The notes beneath the pieces were generated by a model, which was given only the letters and a program-made list of their open reading frames with translations, made no database searches and had not been told where the DNA came from. Positions 50,201 to 60,627 of a DNA stretch of 64,000 nucleotides are shown here, piece after piece. The stretch comes from Pigoraptor vietnamica (taxonomy: Eukaryota; Opisthokonta; Filasterea): assembly GCA_943704525.1 (NCBI GenBank), contig CALSCQ010000533.1, forward strand, positions 1 to 64,000, read 5' to 3'. A program made the position numbers and the translations under genes. The first letter of the stretch is position 1. Each line of letters starts with the position of its first letter.

Positions 50201-50595
50201 TACCACGCAGGTCCTCTCGAACGACCTCATGGCCAAGATGGTCGACATTGCCACGCAGGTGCGTTCTGTGTCCCTGCTTTTGTTCCCTTGGTCGGTCTCC
50301 TCGTGCGCGCGTATATGTGTGGCGGTTGTGTTATGAGGGACGTCGTTCTCTCTCTCTTTCCGTGGGGATCTCTTTGCCCGTTGCATTTCCTAACGCCCCG
50401 TTGCGTATGATTGCGCAGGTCGAGCGCAGCTACTGCCAGTTTGTGGACAAGAACTACATTGGCGGCGAGTACGACGCGCGCTCGTGCCCGTACGTCGAGG
50501 AGATTGGCGAGAAGGTCACCGCGCTCGACATGGAGTTCAAGTACGGCGAGAACGACAAGTTCATCTGCAAGCAGGTCCGCGAGTTCCACGGCTGA
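47276..50595 (+). CDS. secreted protein with a PEP/pyruvate-binding (PPDK_N-like) domain
   Basis: Nine exons (47276-47338, 47468-47560, 47786-47941, 48136-48264, 48390-49416, 49548-49675, 49791-49962, 50044-50258, 50419-50595) give 719 residues. A signal peptide (MARGTFVVLALLLGASVCAA) opens the protein. The C-terminal half resembles the ATP-grasp N-domain of PEP synthase/PPDK: FKVRSSASAEDIPGFDGAG, LYDSYTF, then VYASLWNKRAIEERSYARLN (compare VRSSATAEDLP, GQYDT and CWASLYTDRAI). The N-terminal half (YFTQDKRFFAGTIQAFN, LRMFPASQDDLTP, NMVLRDVSVNHEAFASL) is unassigned. There is no swivelling phospho-His domain or TIM barrel. No C-terminal retention signal (ends REFHG). Likely lumenal or extracellular; activity unknown. 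Confidence 0.88.
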
Positions 50596-51061
50596 GCCAG
50601 TGTGCGCGGCCCCTTCTTTCTTTCCATCAGCAGCGCTCTCTCCTCCTCCTCCCCTTTTCGTCGCTTTCGGCAACCCGTCAGTGGTCGTCGGCGTTTTCCG
50701 AACCCTTGTGTTTTTGCGTTTGGCTGTATCCTCGTTTTGCCGCTTTTGTTCGTGGTGGCAGTAAACCTCCCCTTTCCAGACAGCAACGCAAGGTGCGTAC
50801 CTTTCAATTGACGCCCACCAGAGGTTGGTGTGCGCGCCGACTTGTCCGTTCAGGCACCGTCCTTCCACCCTCCAAAGTCAATACAGCGAAATGCGCTGTG
50901 TATCCGCAGTTGCGTGCGCAGTTGCTGTCTACACTTCGCGCTGAATGTTTGCTTCGACTCGAGCCAGTGTGGACTCGTTTTCAGCTTTGTTTACTCAGTG
51001 CAACCAAAGTTACACACACTTACGTTGACGCTCACACTGCGACCCCGAGGCGTCCCAAACC
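50596..51061. other. spacer after PPDK_N-like gene
   Basis: About 465 bp with T-rich tracts suited to a 3' UTR and then a promoter for the next ORF. No exon recognised. Confidence 0.4.
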
Positions 51062-51732
51062 ATGCCGCCGGTTCCCCAGCGCTCCCGCTGGCTTCCCACC
51101 AGCGAGTGGCGCGTCTTGTTCGCGGTGGGCGCGAGTGCCGTGCTGTTGCTATTCGTGGCACGGCGGCCCTCTGTCGGAGCCGCAGCCGCAGCGCAGGCGG
51201 GCGACGCAACCGCAGAGGCCGCGTCGCACCCTAAGCATGCGCTCTTGGAGTGCGAGCGCGCTTCGCGTCGCACGCCCCGCTTTCGCCACCCTCGAGCCGT
51301 ACGTGATTCGCGACACAGACTCAAAAAACGGGAACGACCTGTTGGGACTTCAACGCCGGCATAGGCTCTCAGTTGAATGTACGCGTGCCGGGGTACGTGC
51401 AGGCGTCCAAACCATCGAAGCCGCTTCGCTACACGGTCGTCATTGATTGGCGTCCCGTGCGCTTTGTTGCTGATTTAAGAGGGATCGCGGCATTGCTGTA
51501 CGACGAGGGTCTCAGCTCTCTCCCGCGCCTCGCCAAGTGGGCGACCGACAACGAAGTTCCCTTTGGTGTGTTCTCGGAGAGCCTGGCCTACGGCGTCGAG
51601 GAGGACGTCGCGCGCGCACACGTCGCGTGTGCGCCGATTCCCCGCGTGCACCGCGTGCGCCTCTTGGAGAGAATGGAGGCCATCGCCGCAGAGGATGACC
51701 GGACGCCTTACGAGCGTGTCACGTGCGAGTGA
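51062..51732 (+). CDS. uncharacterised single-pass membrane protein, gene structure unresolved
   Basis: Frame 1 from ATG 51062 gives a short cytosolic start, a TM helix (VLFAVGASAVLLLFVARR) and a low-complexity stretch. A second frame, open from 51305 to 51732, encodes a well-composed domain (WDFNAGIGSQLNVRVPGYVQ, LRYTVVIDWRPVRFVADLRG, AKWATDNEVPFGVFSESLAY). Removing the 20 nt at 51299-51318 (GTACGT...ACACAG) fuses the frames into 216 residues. A longer intron from a weaker donor at about 51174, or an indel, are alternatives. No family recognised. Confidence 0.5.
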
Positions 51733-52114
51733 CTGCGCCGACAGGAAACGGGGGCAACTCGCTCGCGCAGGAGCTTCTTGTGGGTCTATCTGTCGTGCGT
51801 CTACCTGTCGTGTGTTCGCGGGGCGCAGTCGTGCGTGAAACTCGACTCTCTATCTCTGTCCAAGGCGGTGCAGAAACGCGAGACGCTGAGACCATCCTCC
51901 ATTTCGATGGCCTGCTGTGTTTGTGTGGGGACGAACACAGCCAATGTACAAAGGGTCGAAAAGTACACAGGGAAGAAACGCGTACTATGCAGCAGTGTGC
52001 GGGTAGTTCTTATTAACAGCTAGAAGGCGAGTCTGTGCAAATTCGTGTGGCGGTCCAGCCGCCACACGTACGCACACCTCCCACACACACACAAACACAC
52101 ACACAAACACGCCG
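51733..52114. other. convergent spacer before APC2
   Basis: About 380 bp of 3' flank containing a short CA-rich tract at 52081-52110. No exon recognised. Confidence 0.4.
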
Positions 52115-55100
52115 CTACTTCGGCACGGAATAAAGCCCCCCGGCCAGCTCAAGCACGCCCTCTGCGACCTTTCCGTCGAGCATTTCGCGCAGCTGGTGCG
52201 CCTCAAACGCCGCCCCTGACATCATGCGAACGGTGCTGCAGATGCGGTCGAGCGGGAGAGGGCCCAGGTTGCGCAGCATGCCAAGCGCAAACGACCAGGG
52301 GACGGACATGTCTGGCTGTGCGGCGGGCGGCGGGGCTTCTGCAGGGAACTCATCGCCCTCGTCCGCGCTGTCGCCGCTCGAGTCGCCCTCCTCATCGTAT
52401 GCGCCGTTAGAAGCTGAGTGGGGGTCGAGCAGAGGGATCAGAATGGCGCACGGTGCATTCACAAGGGGCAATGGAAAAAACTTGAGCAGGAGCCGATGGC
52501 TTTGCATCGATGGTTGAGATAACACCTCAATACATGCGCAAAAAAAGGAGCGCGCGGAAAGGCACAAGGAGACAGCACCGAGAGCACCCCAACAGCCCAA
52601 TAGCACGCACCCGTACGCCTGAAGGCGCGGCCGCCTGCGTCCGCAGGGCGGTAGACGCCGCCGCTCTCGCGGAGGACACCGTTCGACACCCAAAACGCCG
52701 CGCGGCGTCGCACGACGGCGGCAGGGGCTTGAAGGTGGGCCGCGAGGTCATCCGCCGTCCACTCGCCTGCACAGGCCGCCGTCAGAGGCCATCGGGTGCG
52801 TCACATTGCAGACACCACGCGTGCGAATAGGAAACGCTCACACTTACGCACTCGCACAAAATACATTGGCAAATGTGACTCAATTCGCAACAGCAACCCA
52901 CTCTTCTCCCGGAAGGCGAGGATCGTCGCGGCAAGAGGCGGCGAAACGGTGAACTCTGCCGTGCTGCCGTCCCCCAATTCGAGCTCAAGGGTGACCGAGC
53001 CGAGTGCAGGGCGCCACACGAGCGTGCGCGCGGCCTTGGTGCGCTCAAACTCGCGCGTGTAGTCGGCCATTGCCCTGCGTCGCACGTGTCAGAGTGAGCA
53101 AGTTCCGTGCCATCGCGCGCAAGGCATCATGCGGAGACATGAACGCACGCGAGCCCTTGGCCGCGCAGCCGCACAGCGCCGCATCGCGAAGTAACGCACT
53201 CTCCAAAACTTATGCAATAGCAGACGAGACTGTGAATCACGCACTTTTGCACATCGCTCGGCAGCTCGAGCTTGTCTTCCCTGTGCGCTGGCCACGAGAG
53301 CCGCGAAACAACCGTCGCACTCAAAGCGACCTGCAAAGTAAAATGGAGCATGCGGTCGCTGACTTTAGCGACGGAACAAAACAAGCGCATGGTCTCGCGA
53401 AAAGCGACGAAGTGTCTTGTGCCTCTGCTTCCGCAGCAAATAATGAACAGCAGCACTCGCAAGCTCACCGCGTCCGCCGCGCGGGCACCGTCGACAATGT
53501 TGTTGAAGCGGCGCGACTCTGCCATGTCCCTGAGCATGACGTCACACGACTGCATGCACGCCTCCCCAAATCGCAGCTTGAGCAGCTCCATCGTGCGAAT
53601 CTGAGAAGATGAAAACGGCCACAGGGATGTCAGCGCACGCCCATGCACACGTGTGTGTTGGCGCCGAATGTCTCGCAAGACTTCGCTGCAGGAGTCGACG
53701 ACAAACAATGCGGCCGACAAGGGGTTGCAAAACACACGCAAAGCGCCCCCACCTCCCGGTCCATGTCCTGCGGCCCCACGCCCAGCAGCCGATCTGCCAG
53801 CATCCCGCGGTACTCGGACACGAACACCTCGCGGCTGCCGTAGATTCCAACGAGCGTCGACAGAATGTCCGACCGCCGCCGCCCGTAGTGCTCTCGCGCC
53901 GCGTCCGTCGCTGTGCGAATGTAAAGATACAGCAGGAGCACGTCAGCTCGCGTTCAGCAGGCGAGAAGGCGCCAAGTCTGAGGGTCAAACAATCACCCAT
54001 GAGCACGTTAGGCATCGGCCGTTCACACGCACCCGTTGGGTCCGCATCGACGGGATCGGGGAGCCAATCGTCGCCCACGTCGTCCGCCGGGGACTGCGCC
54101 GCGGGTGCCGGGCGCGCGAGTTCGTCCTGCAGGTCGCCGCCGTCGTCGCCGGTGAGCCCCGTCACGATCGCCTTGACGGTGTCGTCGCGCATTCTGCGGT
54201 GGCGTCGAAGGGAATGCAAGCCATTGGCCCAAACTGTGGCGAAACGCAGGATGGAGAGAAAACAGAAAGACAGCGAGACGGCGCAATCCACTGCGACTCA
54301 TCTCCCACCACAGCAACAGAAACACCGACACGGCAGTACGGCACTTTTATACCCACCGGAGATACGCCTGGATGGGCGCGCACACCTTCTCCACGGCCAC
54401 CCCCGTGGGATCGAGGATGCGCAGCGCACGAATGCACGAGATGTACTGCGCAATGATCACGCTCGTCTCAGCGCCGCGGTGGAGAAGGCGCGTCTTGAGA
54501 CTGCGACCAAATGAGAGGGGGGGGGGGGGGGGGGGGGGTCGCATCGATCAGCACAGTGACAATTGCTCTGACAATAAGATCATCCACGCGGACCTACACC
54601 GGCGCACACGATGCACCACACAGAGCGCCTACTCACGAGTTCTTCAGGCTCTCGAAGAGTGCCTCCTGACGACGGACGCGGCAGAGCGATTCCTGTGGCG
54701 TATGCAAAACTGTGTGAGACGCATGCTGTCCGGTTGAGAGCGCCACAGAGGGTTGAGTAACGGAAGGCGTAACGCGCACTGTGGGGACGCTTGCCTTCAG
54801 GTCGAGAATGGCGGGCTCCGATTCAGGGAAGTCTACGATAATGTCGAACATCTCTGCGATCCTGTGGACAGGCGCAGAGGGGTGAAACACGCAGCGGATC
54901 GAGTGCGAAATGTGACGTTTGTGTGCTTATAAGCGCGTGCTGAGATTGGCGTGTCTGCTCTCAATGAATGCGAGCGCATAGACGAGGTCGGTGTGTGTGA
55001 GTGGGTGTGGAAACGTAGGGTGCAGTGTGGTATGCGACGCACCTCATTTCCGCAAACACGGTGTCGGCATACAGGCCGAGCGTTGCCTTCGCATCACTAA

Positions 55101-55640
55101 GAGCGCCTGCACGCGCACAAATGTAAAAGGAATTTAAAAAAACAAAACGAGAAAGACAATAGAGCGGAATTCAAGCAAGTGGCGAGGGGACGTGCCTGCC
55201 TGCGCCGCGCCCGCAGCCGCCCACGGCGCCTGAAGCCACTCGGCCACAGCGCCGTCGACCCACGCAAGGATGTCCTCGCGCACGCGCTCGTCGTAGCACC
55301 CCCTCGAGCCCTCCACGCGACCCTTCACTGCCTCCTGCGCAGCGGACAGCGACGCCCATCGAAAGCCCGCGCCAAGGCCCAAGTCGCCCAGCAACCGCGC
55401 AAGCTCAACTGTCCCCGCAACATCCAGGGAAGGGCCCTCCCCTGCTTCCTCCTGGTTGCCGTCTGCGTCGTTTCCGTCGTCTTCCCTTGTGGCCGTCGCA
55501 AGGGAGCGCCTACATATCGACAGCAGGCTGTCTGCGAGTGTTGCGGGTGCCGCGTGCCACACGAAGGGGCTGAAGCGCGAAGGATGCACGGACCTGTTGG
55601 TAGATGGGAGGACCGTTAGCGGAAACCCCACACGCACACA

Positions 55641-55682
<42 letters not shown>

Positions 55683-56103
55683 GCGCGCACACAACACACA
55701 CATACTCACACGCACACAAACGTTCATGGATGGACGAGGATACGCACACTGCGGCTATGTGTGTCTCGGCCGCTCGGAGGGCGCCAAGTGGATCCCGTGG
55801 AAAGGCAGCCCATAACTCTTCGGCAACTGAGGGCAGGTACGCCCCGCGGAGGGCATCTGCCAGAGACAGCCCGTTTCAGCATGTGTCCCTCACACAAATG
55901 GCAGACAAAGGCAATCCCACATAGGACCAAACAATGGGTTAATATGCTCGCATTTGCCCCTTGAGACTTTTCGAATGACACACTTCTCAAGGAGCTCTCC
56001 ACACACCTTCCCGCCACGCGTGAGCAACGTCGGCACGCCCCGCGGCAGTGAAGCGGGGAACAGCATCGGCGTCCACTGCGCTCAGCACAAACGGCGATGG
56101 CAT
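52115..56103 (-). CDS. ANAPC2: anaphase-promoting complex subunit 2 (cullin-like)
   Basis: Fourteen exons (56103-56007, 55856-55748, 55593-55196, 55106-55043, 54861-54795, 54692-54637, 54500-54357, 54193-54033, 53910-53753, 53600-53469, 53330-53245, 53074-52902, 52766-52611, 52413-52115) give 699 residues (human 822). Cullin repeats: MFDIIVDFPESEPAILDLK, IAQYISCIRALRILDPTGV. Cullin homology: IVTGLTGDD, DWLPDPVDADPT, STLVGIYGSREVFVSEYRGM, ELLKLRFGEACMQSCDVMLR, KAARTLVWRPALGSVTLELE. The C-terminal winged helix (WHB): LRNLGPLPLDRICSTVRMM, ending GGLYSVPK. APC2 with APC11 is the catalytic module ubiquitinating securin and cyclin B. The introns after exons 3 and 5 begin with GC. Confidence 0.96.
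54519..54538. repeat. poly-G tract in APC2 intron 6
   Basis: About 20 consecutive G on the plus strand (poly-C on the gene strand) in the intron between exons 6 and 7; the C-run may serve as part of the pyrimidine tract. Confidence 0.9.
55644..55681. repeat. (CA)n microsatellite in APC2 intron 2
   Basis: About 19 CA units on the plus strand between exons 2 and 3 of APC2. Confidence 0.95.
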
Positions 56104-56437
56104 GCTATCGCCGTGCGCGCAGACGAGTGCGCCTGCACATGGGTGAGGACGGAAGGGAGCAAAGCGCTGGCGTTTGCAGTGAACGTGAACGTTGGGATTG
56201 TTCAAAAAGTCGCGCCACTTTCTGGCCGGACCGGCACGTGATCTGTCACGTGATAATCGGTGTGTGTCTGTTCGCGTTCGAATAGTGGTCCGATTTGGTC
56301 CTGCAATCGTCACCCATTTCGAAGCAACGTATCCTTCTCACGGCGCACGAGAAGGCCGTGGTTGCGCACGTGGTTGCGCACACGTAGGCGCTTCCGTTTC
56401 TCCTTGTGCGGCTGCGTGCGCAGCGCACATTGTGAGG
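56104..56437. promoter_or_regulatory. divergent spacer, APC2 / mS33
   Basis: A 334-bp head-to-head gap. Two nearby CACGTGAT/TCACGTGA palindromic sequences at about 56236-56252 contain the E-box CACGTG and could bind bHLH factors; this is inference. Confidence 0.4.
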
Positions 56438-57283
56438 ATGAGCTGGCTGCCAAAGTTCAAGCTGGTGCAGCTGTCGCGCCTCGCCTTTCACCACGTGCTG
56501 GACCCGCTGAACCGACGGTGCGTGGGCCATCGCTGTTGCTGGAGAGTGCTGATGCGGGGTGTTGGGGAGGGGAGGGGGGAATCAGGCGGAACGAAAGAGG
56601 ACTCGGGTTCTGTGTTTTGGCATCACAACTGTCGTTCCGCTTTTTTCATTTTCTCTTTCTTTCCCTCCCATTTTTGCCTGTCTTGCGTGTGAAGCTGATC
56701 CGTCACCTCTTCCGTCCCCCCGCGATAGACACGGCGCCTCTGTCTTCAGCAAGCTGCGCTTTCCAGAGTCGGTGAAGGGGTGGTATGAACCCACGGACAA
56801 ATGGGCGCGCGTGCTGTACGAGGCGCGCAGGGACGGTGCCGTATTCCACGAGGAGGAGGTGTGTATGACATTGCGCCTCTATTTCGCCTCTGGTCCGTTT
56901 GTTTCGCTGCGTCTTTAGGCGACGTTTGCGTGGTGTTGTTGCTGCCATGTTCTTGTCGCTGTGTTGTGATTATTTCCATGACACATGCGTCTCCCTTCAC
57001 GCCGTAGGAGTACCGTGAGGACCGCGCGTCTTACTTGCGAAGGAGAGGCAAAGGCCCCCCCAAGAAGGGTACGTCATATGGCGTTGTTGTATGTGTTGTG
57101 TTGTGTGTGTATGCGTTTGGTCGGGGAGTATGTGTATGTGTGCTGTGAATATGCGATTTTTTTAAGTTTCGTGTGCTGCTTTGTTTTTTTATTTCTCTCC
57201 GTCTCTTACCGTCCCACTCGACGCGCGCAGGCCAGGGCAAGCGACAGAAGAAGAAGGCTGCGGCACCCCCCGAGAAGAAGTAG
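56438..57283 (+). CDS. MRPS33: mitochondrial small-subunit ribosomal protein mS33 (MRPS33)
   Basis: Exons 56438-56517, 56729-56858, 57008-57068 and 57231-57283 give 107 residues, matching human MRPS33 (106). The plan is shared: an N-terminal helix (LVQLSRLAFHHVLDPLNRR), a middle with GASVFSKLRF and GWYEPTDKWARVLYEAR (human YDWYPNHHTYAELMQTLR), then EYREDRASYLRRRGKGPPKK and a Lys-rich end QGKRQKKK (human [34 protein letters not shown]). Each exon is short, so the gene has no long ORF. Confidence 0.88.
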
Positions 57284-57834
57284 AAGTTTGTGCGCCGTTT
57301 GCGCTGCGTTGCGAGTGCGACGTACCGCGACCGTGCCGTGTTACGTGTGTTGTCGTGCGCGCTGGTCCCGCTCTACACACTAGTAAATATGGCTTGGCTT
57401 GTTCTACTTCCCTTTCCTCTGACTTGAGCGCACCCGCTCTTGTGTCCTGCGGACAGTAAGCTGAGAAACCCTCCCTGCCGCACGCCTCCGCATTGTGCTT
57501 GGCACCACGACAACTACTGAATACGAATTAAACTACGAAACACGCGCATTTCGTGAGCAGGCCAACATTATTTCGTTTAGAGGAAAATGTCGCCCAACGC
57601 GCACCAGTGCCATTGAGCGCAAACTAAAGTTAAACGAAAAGGCGACGAGAGAGGCGAATGCACGCACGCGACGCAGCGAACGAACGCGCGAAAGTCAAAG
57701 CAGCGAAAAAACGAGGTCAGATTACATGAAACAGAACATAACAGAGCGCAAGCGAGCACTCGAAGTCAATTGAGGCGCCACACGTGGGCGGGTCAGCCTT
57801 GAACTTGAGGTGGCACTCGCTCTTATTGCGTCTT
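57284..57834. other. convergent spacer, mS33 / small TM gene
   Basis: About 550 bp; A-rich and Arg/Lys-coding by chance at 57,600-57,760. ACTAGTAAATATGG at about 57380 may lie near the mS33 poly(A) site. No exon recognised. Confidence 0.4.
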
Positions 57835-58044
57835 TCACTGTTGCGACCGGGCGTACTTGCCAATGCCCGCGAGAATGAGAACGACGCCAATGGACACGCC
57901 GAGGATGATCGCAAACACGCCCGCGCCGTCGACATCCCCCGCAGCGACGGGTGTTGAGAGTGCGACTGCGGCGGCCACTGCGGCCGAGCCGAGTCCGAGC
58001 ACGCGCGGATGCGCCATTGCGCCGGCAGAACCCTTGTGCGCCAT
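57835..58044 (-). CDS. small single-pass membrane protein
   Basis: A single ORF of 69 residues starting at ATG 58044 (a second ATG 9 codons on). A hydrophobic N-terminal segment (LGLGSAAVAAAVALSTPVAA) looks like a signal sequence; a TM helix (VFAIILGVSIGVVLILAGIG) and a basic KYARSQQ end follow. No homologue recognised. The composition and topology are protein-like, but length alone cannot prove the gene. Confidence 0.45.
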   Translation of the reverse strand: MAHKGSAGAMAHPRVLGLGSAAVAAAVALSTPVAAGDVDGAGVFAIILGVSIGVVLILAGIGKYARSQQ

Positions 58045-58482
58045 GCTGAAGCAGTCCCTCCACAATTGCGTTGAAAGAGGCCTCCACGACACGAAAGCCA
58101 GAAGCTGCGAGTGACGGCCAAAAAATGGAAGAAAGATGCACTCGAATGATCGGCGCTCGTGGGCAGCTTGCATAATACTAATAGCGACATCCGGGGTATG
58201 CGAGTGTCCGGTCCGTGTTACCTTCAGTTCCGTGTCCCCGTTCGTTGAACGATTTGTGCGCGCGACTCAAGCTGAGCCGACTTCAGTTCGCTTTCGTTTC
58301 CTTCTTAGCCGTTTGGTGGATCTTTTGCAGCGGCGACAATGAGGGTCGCACAGAAAGGAAGAACAATGGCAGACGCACAAACAAAGAAACGGTCGACTCG
58401 TTGAGTATGATTTCGTATGCATGGCGGAAGACACTGGAGATACTTTGGCATGCTTCGGTTTCGCCGCCGTTTCATTTCCACG
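58045..58482. other. spacer between small TM gene and TSNAX end
   Basis: About 440 bp, 5' flank of the small TM gene and 3' flank of TSNAX. No exon recognised. Confidence 0.4.
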
Positions 58483-60456
58483 TCACCGGTCATCGTAATC
58501 GCCTTCGTCGCCGCCCGCAGCCGCCATCTCGGCAAGAAGCTCCGGTGGCACTTCGGACCCCCGCACGCGCAGCGCATAACACACTGCACACAAAGTGACA
58601 ACCATTGAGCACATGTACGGCCGCCGAAGGGAAGGCATGTGGTCGTATCTCCCAAAACACAGGCTCGTTGAAAACAGCCAACAAGACGACACACAGGCGT
58701 ACAGTGAGCCATGTCCCAGTGATTCGGCACAGAATACGAAGGTAAATTCCGACCGCAACTCAAAAGGGGGGATGGGAGCGCTGACCAAAGGCAGAGGCCT
58801 GCGAACGCACCGTTCTCCGCCTTCGCAAGGCTCGTCTTCATCACGCCGAGTTTGTTGGGAAGGTCTCGGATGAGAGTGCCATTAAAGGAAATGAGCGCTG
58901 GGCGTTGGCGGCAGCACGTCAGTCAAAATAGCATCAGAGTCAGCCCACAGAACCAAAGAGGGAAGCCCGCCTGATTCCAGTCGCTATCCCCAGTGCCCTC
59001 AGCTGCAGTGCACCGTGCGATCCCTTAACAACAACACTAGCAGAACCGTGGAGAAGAGCGCACTCACAGTCGTAGAGAGAGCGCAGGAACGAGCAGATCT
59101 CGGCCGGCTGTCCCGCGTAGCCCGTCGACACAGACTGCACGCACAGGCGCATGAGTTCGCCGGAGAGATCCGCCACGCCGAGAACGTAATCGGACGTCGA
59201 GACATAGAGCTCCTGCGGCACGCACATTCCCCGAAGTGAGCCAACGGCGACTAGCAAACGCACCCACCGCGCTCGCGCCGTGCAAGTTCCCACTGCAAAA
59301 CAAACACTCACTTTGCCGTCGTCCCAAGTAAGAAACTTGGCGAGTGCGTCGAACGGAAGAAGCGAACGCGTCTTCGCGTAGTGGTAAAAACTATAAGCCT
59401 CAATGAATTCCTGCATGCCGGGCGTGAAGGCGCGCTGAAACCTGGGGGCGCACAGCGGGTGTGCGGCGGAAAGCAGCGCTCGACGTAAGCCGTTGCTTTG
59501 AAGCCGAAAGCGCACAACACAACAGGCAGACCGCACAACGTCTGCCGCTGATGCGACGACACATTTCCGTGTGCCACGGTGACCATAGATCTCAACCGAG
59601 ATAGAAAGTGGGGACGGATAGTGCGGGCGCAATGACATGATGTCTCAGCACAACTCCGCCGTGCGCGCACTGACACGCCGCACCTCCAGTGCTCACTCCG
59701 TGTCGCAATCTCATCCGCAATGCGCCGCAAACTCTCGCGAATCTCGACGAGCTTCGCGTCCACTTCGGCGAATGCTTCGTCGTCGTGCTCTGCGTCTCCG
59801 TGCGCAAGGAGCCTGCGTCATTTGCCGGTGAGCGCAACAGCACAACAAGCGCGCCAAGCAATACACCTCCGCACGCGCACCTTTGCAAGAGGAAAATCAA
59901 GCGCTTGCTGGCGATGGTGAGATCGCGACTGGACTTGACGAGGCGTTCGTGTTTATCGTGCTAAGACACAGAGAGCGGTGTGGGATCAGCCTATGACCTG
60001 ACGCGACAATCTCAACGTCTCCGGCCTCACTCAGCGAAGATTTCGCACACCTTGATATCGAGCTGGCGTTGGAATCCGCGGAACACTTTCATGACGGGCG
60101 TGTCGTCTTCTTCGCTGGGGCCCGCCCACCTTGCACGCTTTGCGCCTGCACACTCTTCAATATGAGATGACGTTGGACAAGAGTATCGCCAACCGAACAG
60201 TGCCTCTGATCCCCAAAAGATGCACCAAACAAACAGCGTCCTCACCGTCCCCGCCACCACCTCCGCCCGCGCCGCCGCCCCTTCCCCGTCCCCGTCCACG
60301 TCCTCCAAAGTGGCCGCCGCGCCGGGCCGACGTGTCGTCCGGTTGTTGCGCGACATCTGCCGACGGTACAGGCTGAGCAGTGGCCGTTTCTGCTGCTTCC
60401 TCCATCGACGCCTTACCCTCCGGCAGCCCGGCTTCTGCCGCCGAGCGCTTCGACAT
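58483..60456 (-). CDS. TSNAX: translin-associated factor X (TRAX), C3PO endoribonuclease subunit
   Basis: Eight exons (60456-60246, 60145-60051, 59960-59881, 59812-59684, 59441-59312, 59212-59068, 58897-58811, 58583-58483) give 325 residues. Conserved: TPVMKVFRGFQRQLDIK, HDKHERLVKSSRDLTIASKR, GMQEFIEAYSFYHYAKTRSL, TSDYVLGVADLSGELMRLCV, LAKAENVCYALRVRGSEVPP. The four acidic catalytic residues known in animal TRAX (two Glu in QEFIEA, Asp and Glu in ADLSGE) are all present, so an active C3PO nuclease (RNAi passenger-strand and tRNA-leader cleavage with translin) is predicted. The N-terminal 70 residues carry an extra RG-rich run (FGGRGRGRGRGGG) not typical of animal TRAX. Confidence 0.97.
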
Positions 60457-60627
60457 TCGCCACTTTCCAACGGTGCTTCGACGCCCTCGCACGAAGTGCA
60501 GTGGAGAAGTTCGCGTTTTGACTCAGCCGGCAGTTGGCCCGTAACGTTGTGTTACATGGCTTTTCAGAGTCGGGCCAACACAAACTGAACTTGGGACGAG
60601 CTCGGACCTTTCCCTCGACGCGCAGCC
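60457..60627. promoter_or_regulatory. divergent promoter, TSNAX / orphan gene
   Basis: 171 bp separates the two ATGs, among the tightest head-to-head spacers here. No motif recognised. Confidence 0.45.

Noticed and set aside
60022-60493. Separate small RGG-protein gene upstream of TSNAX
   Set aside because: Its second exon ends in phase with the next TSNAX exon, and PVMKVFRGFQRQLD is the known TRAX N-terminus, so it is the start of TSNAX.
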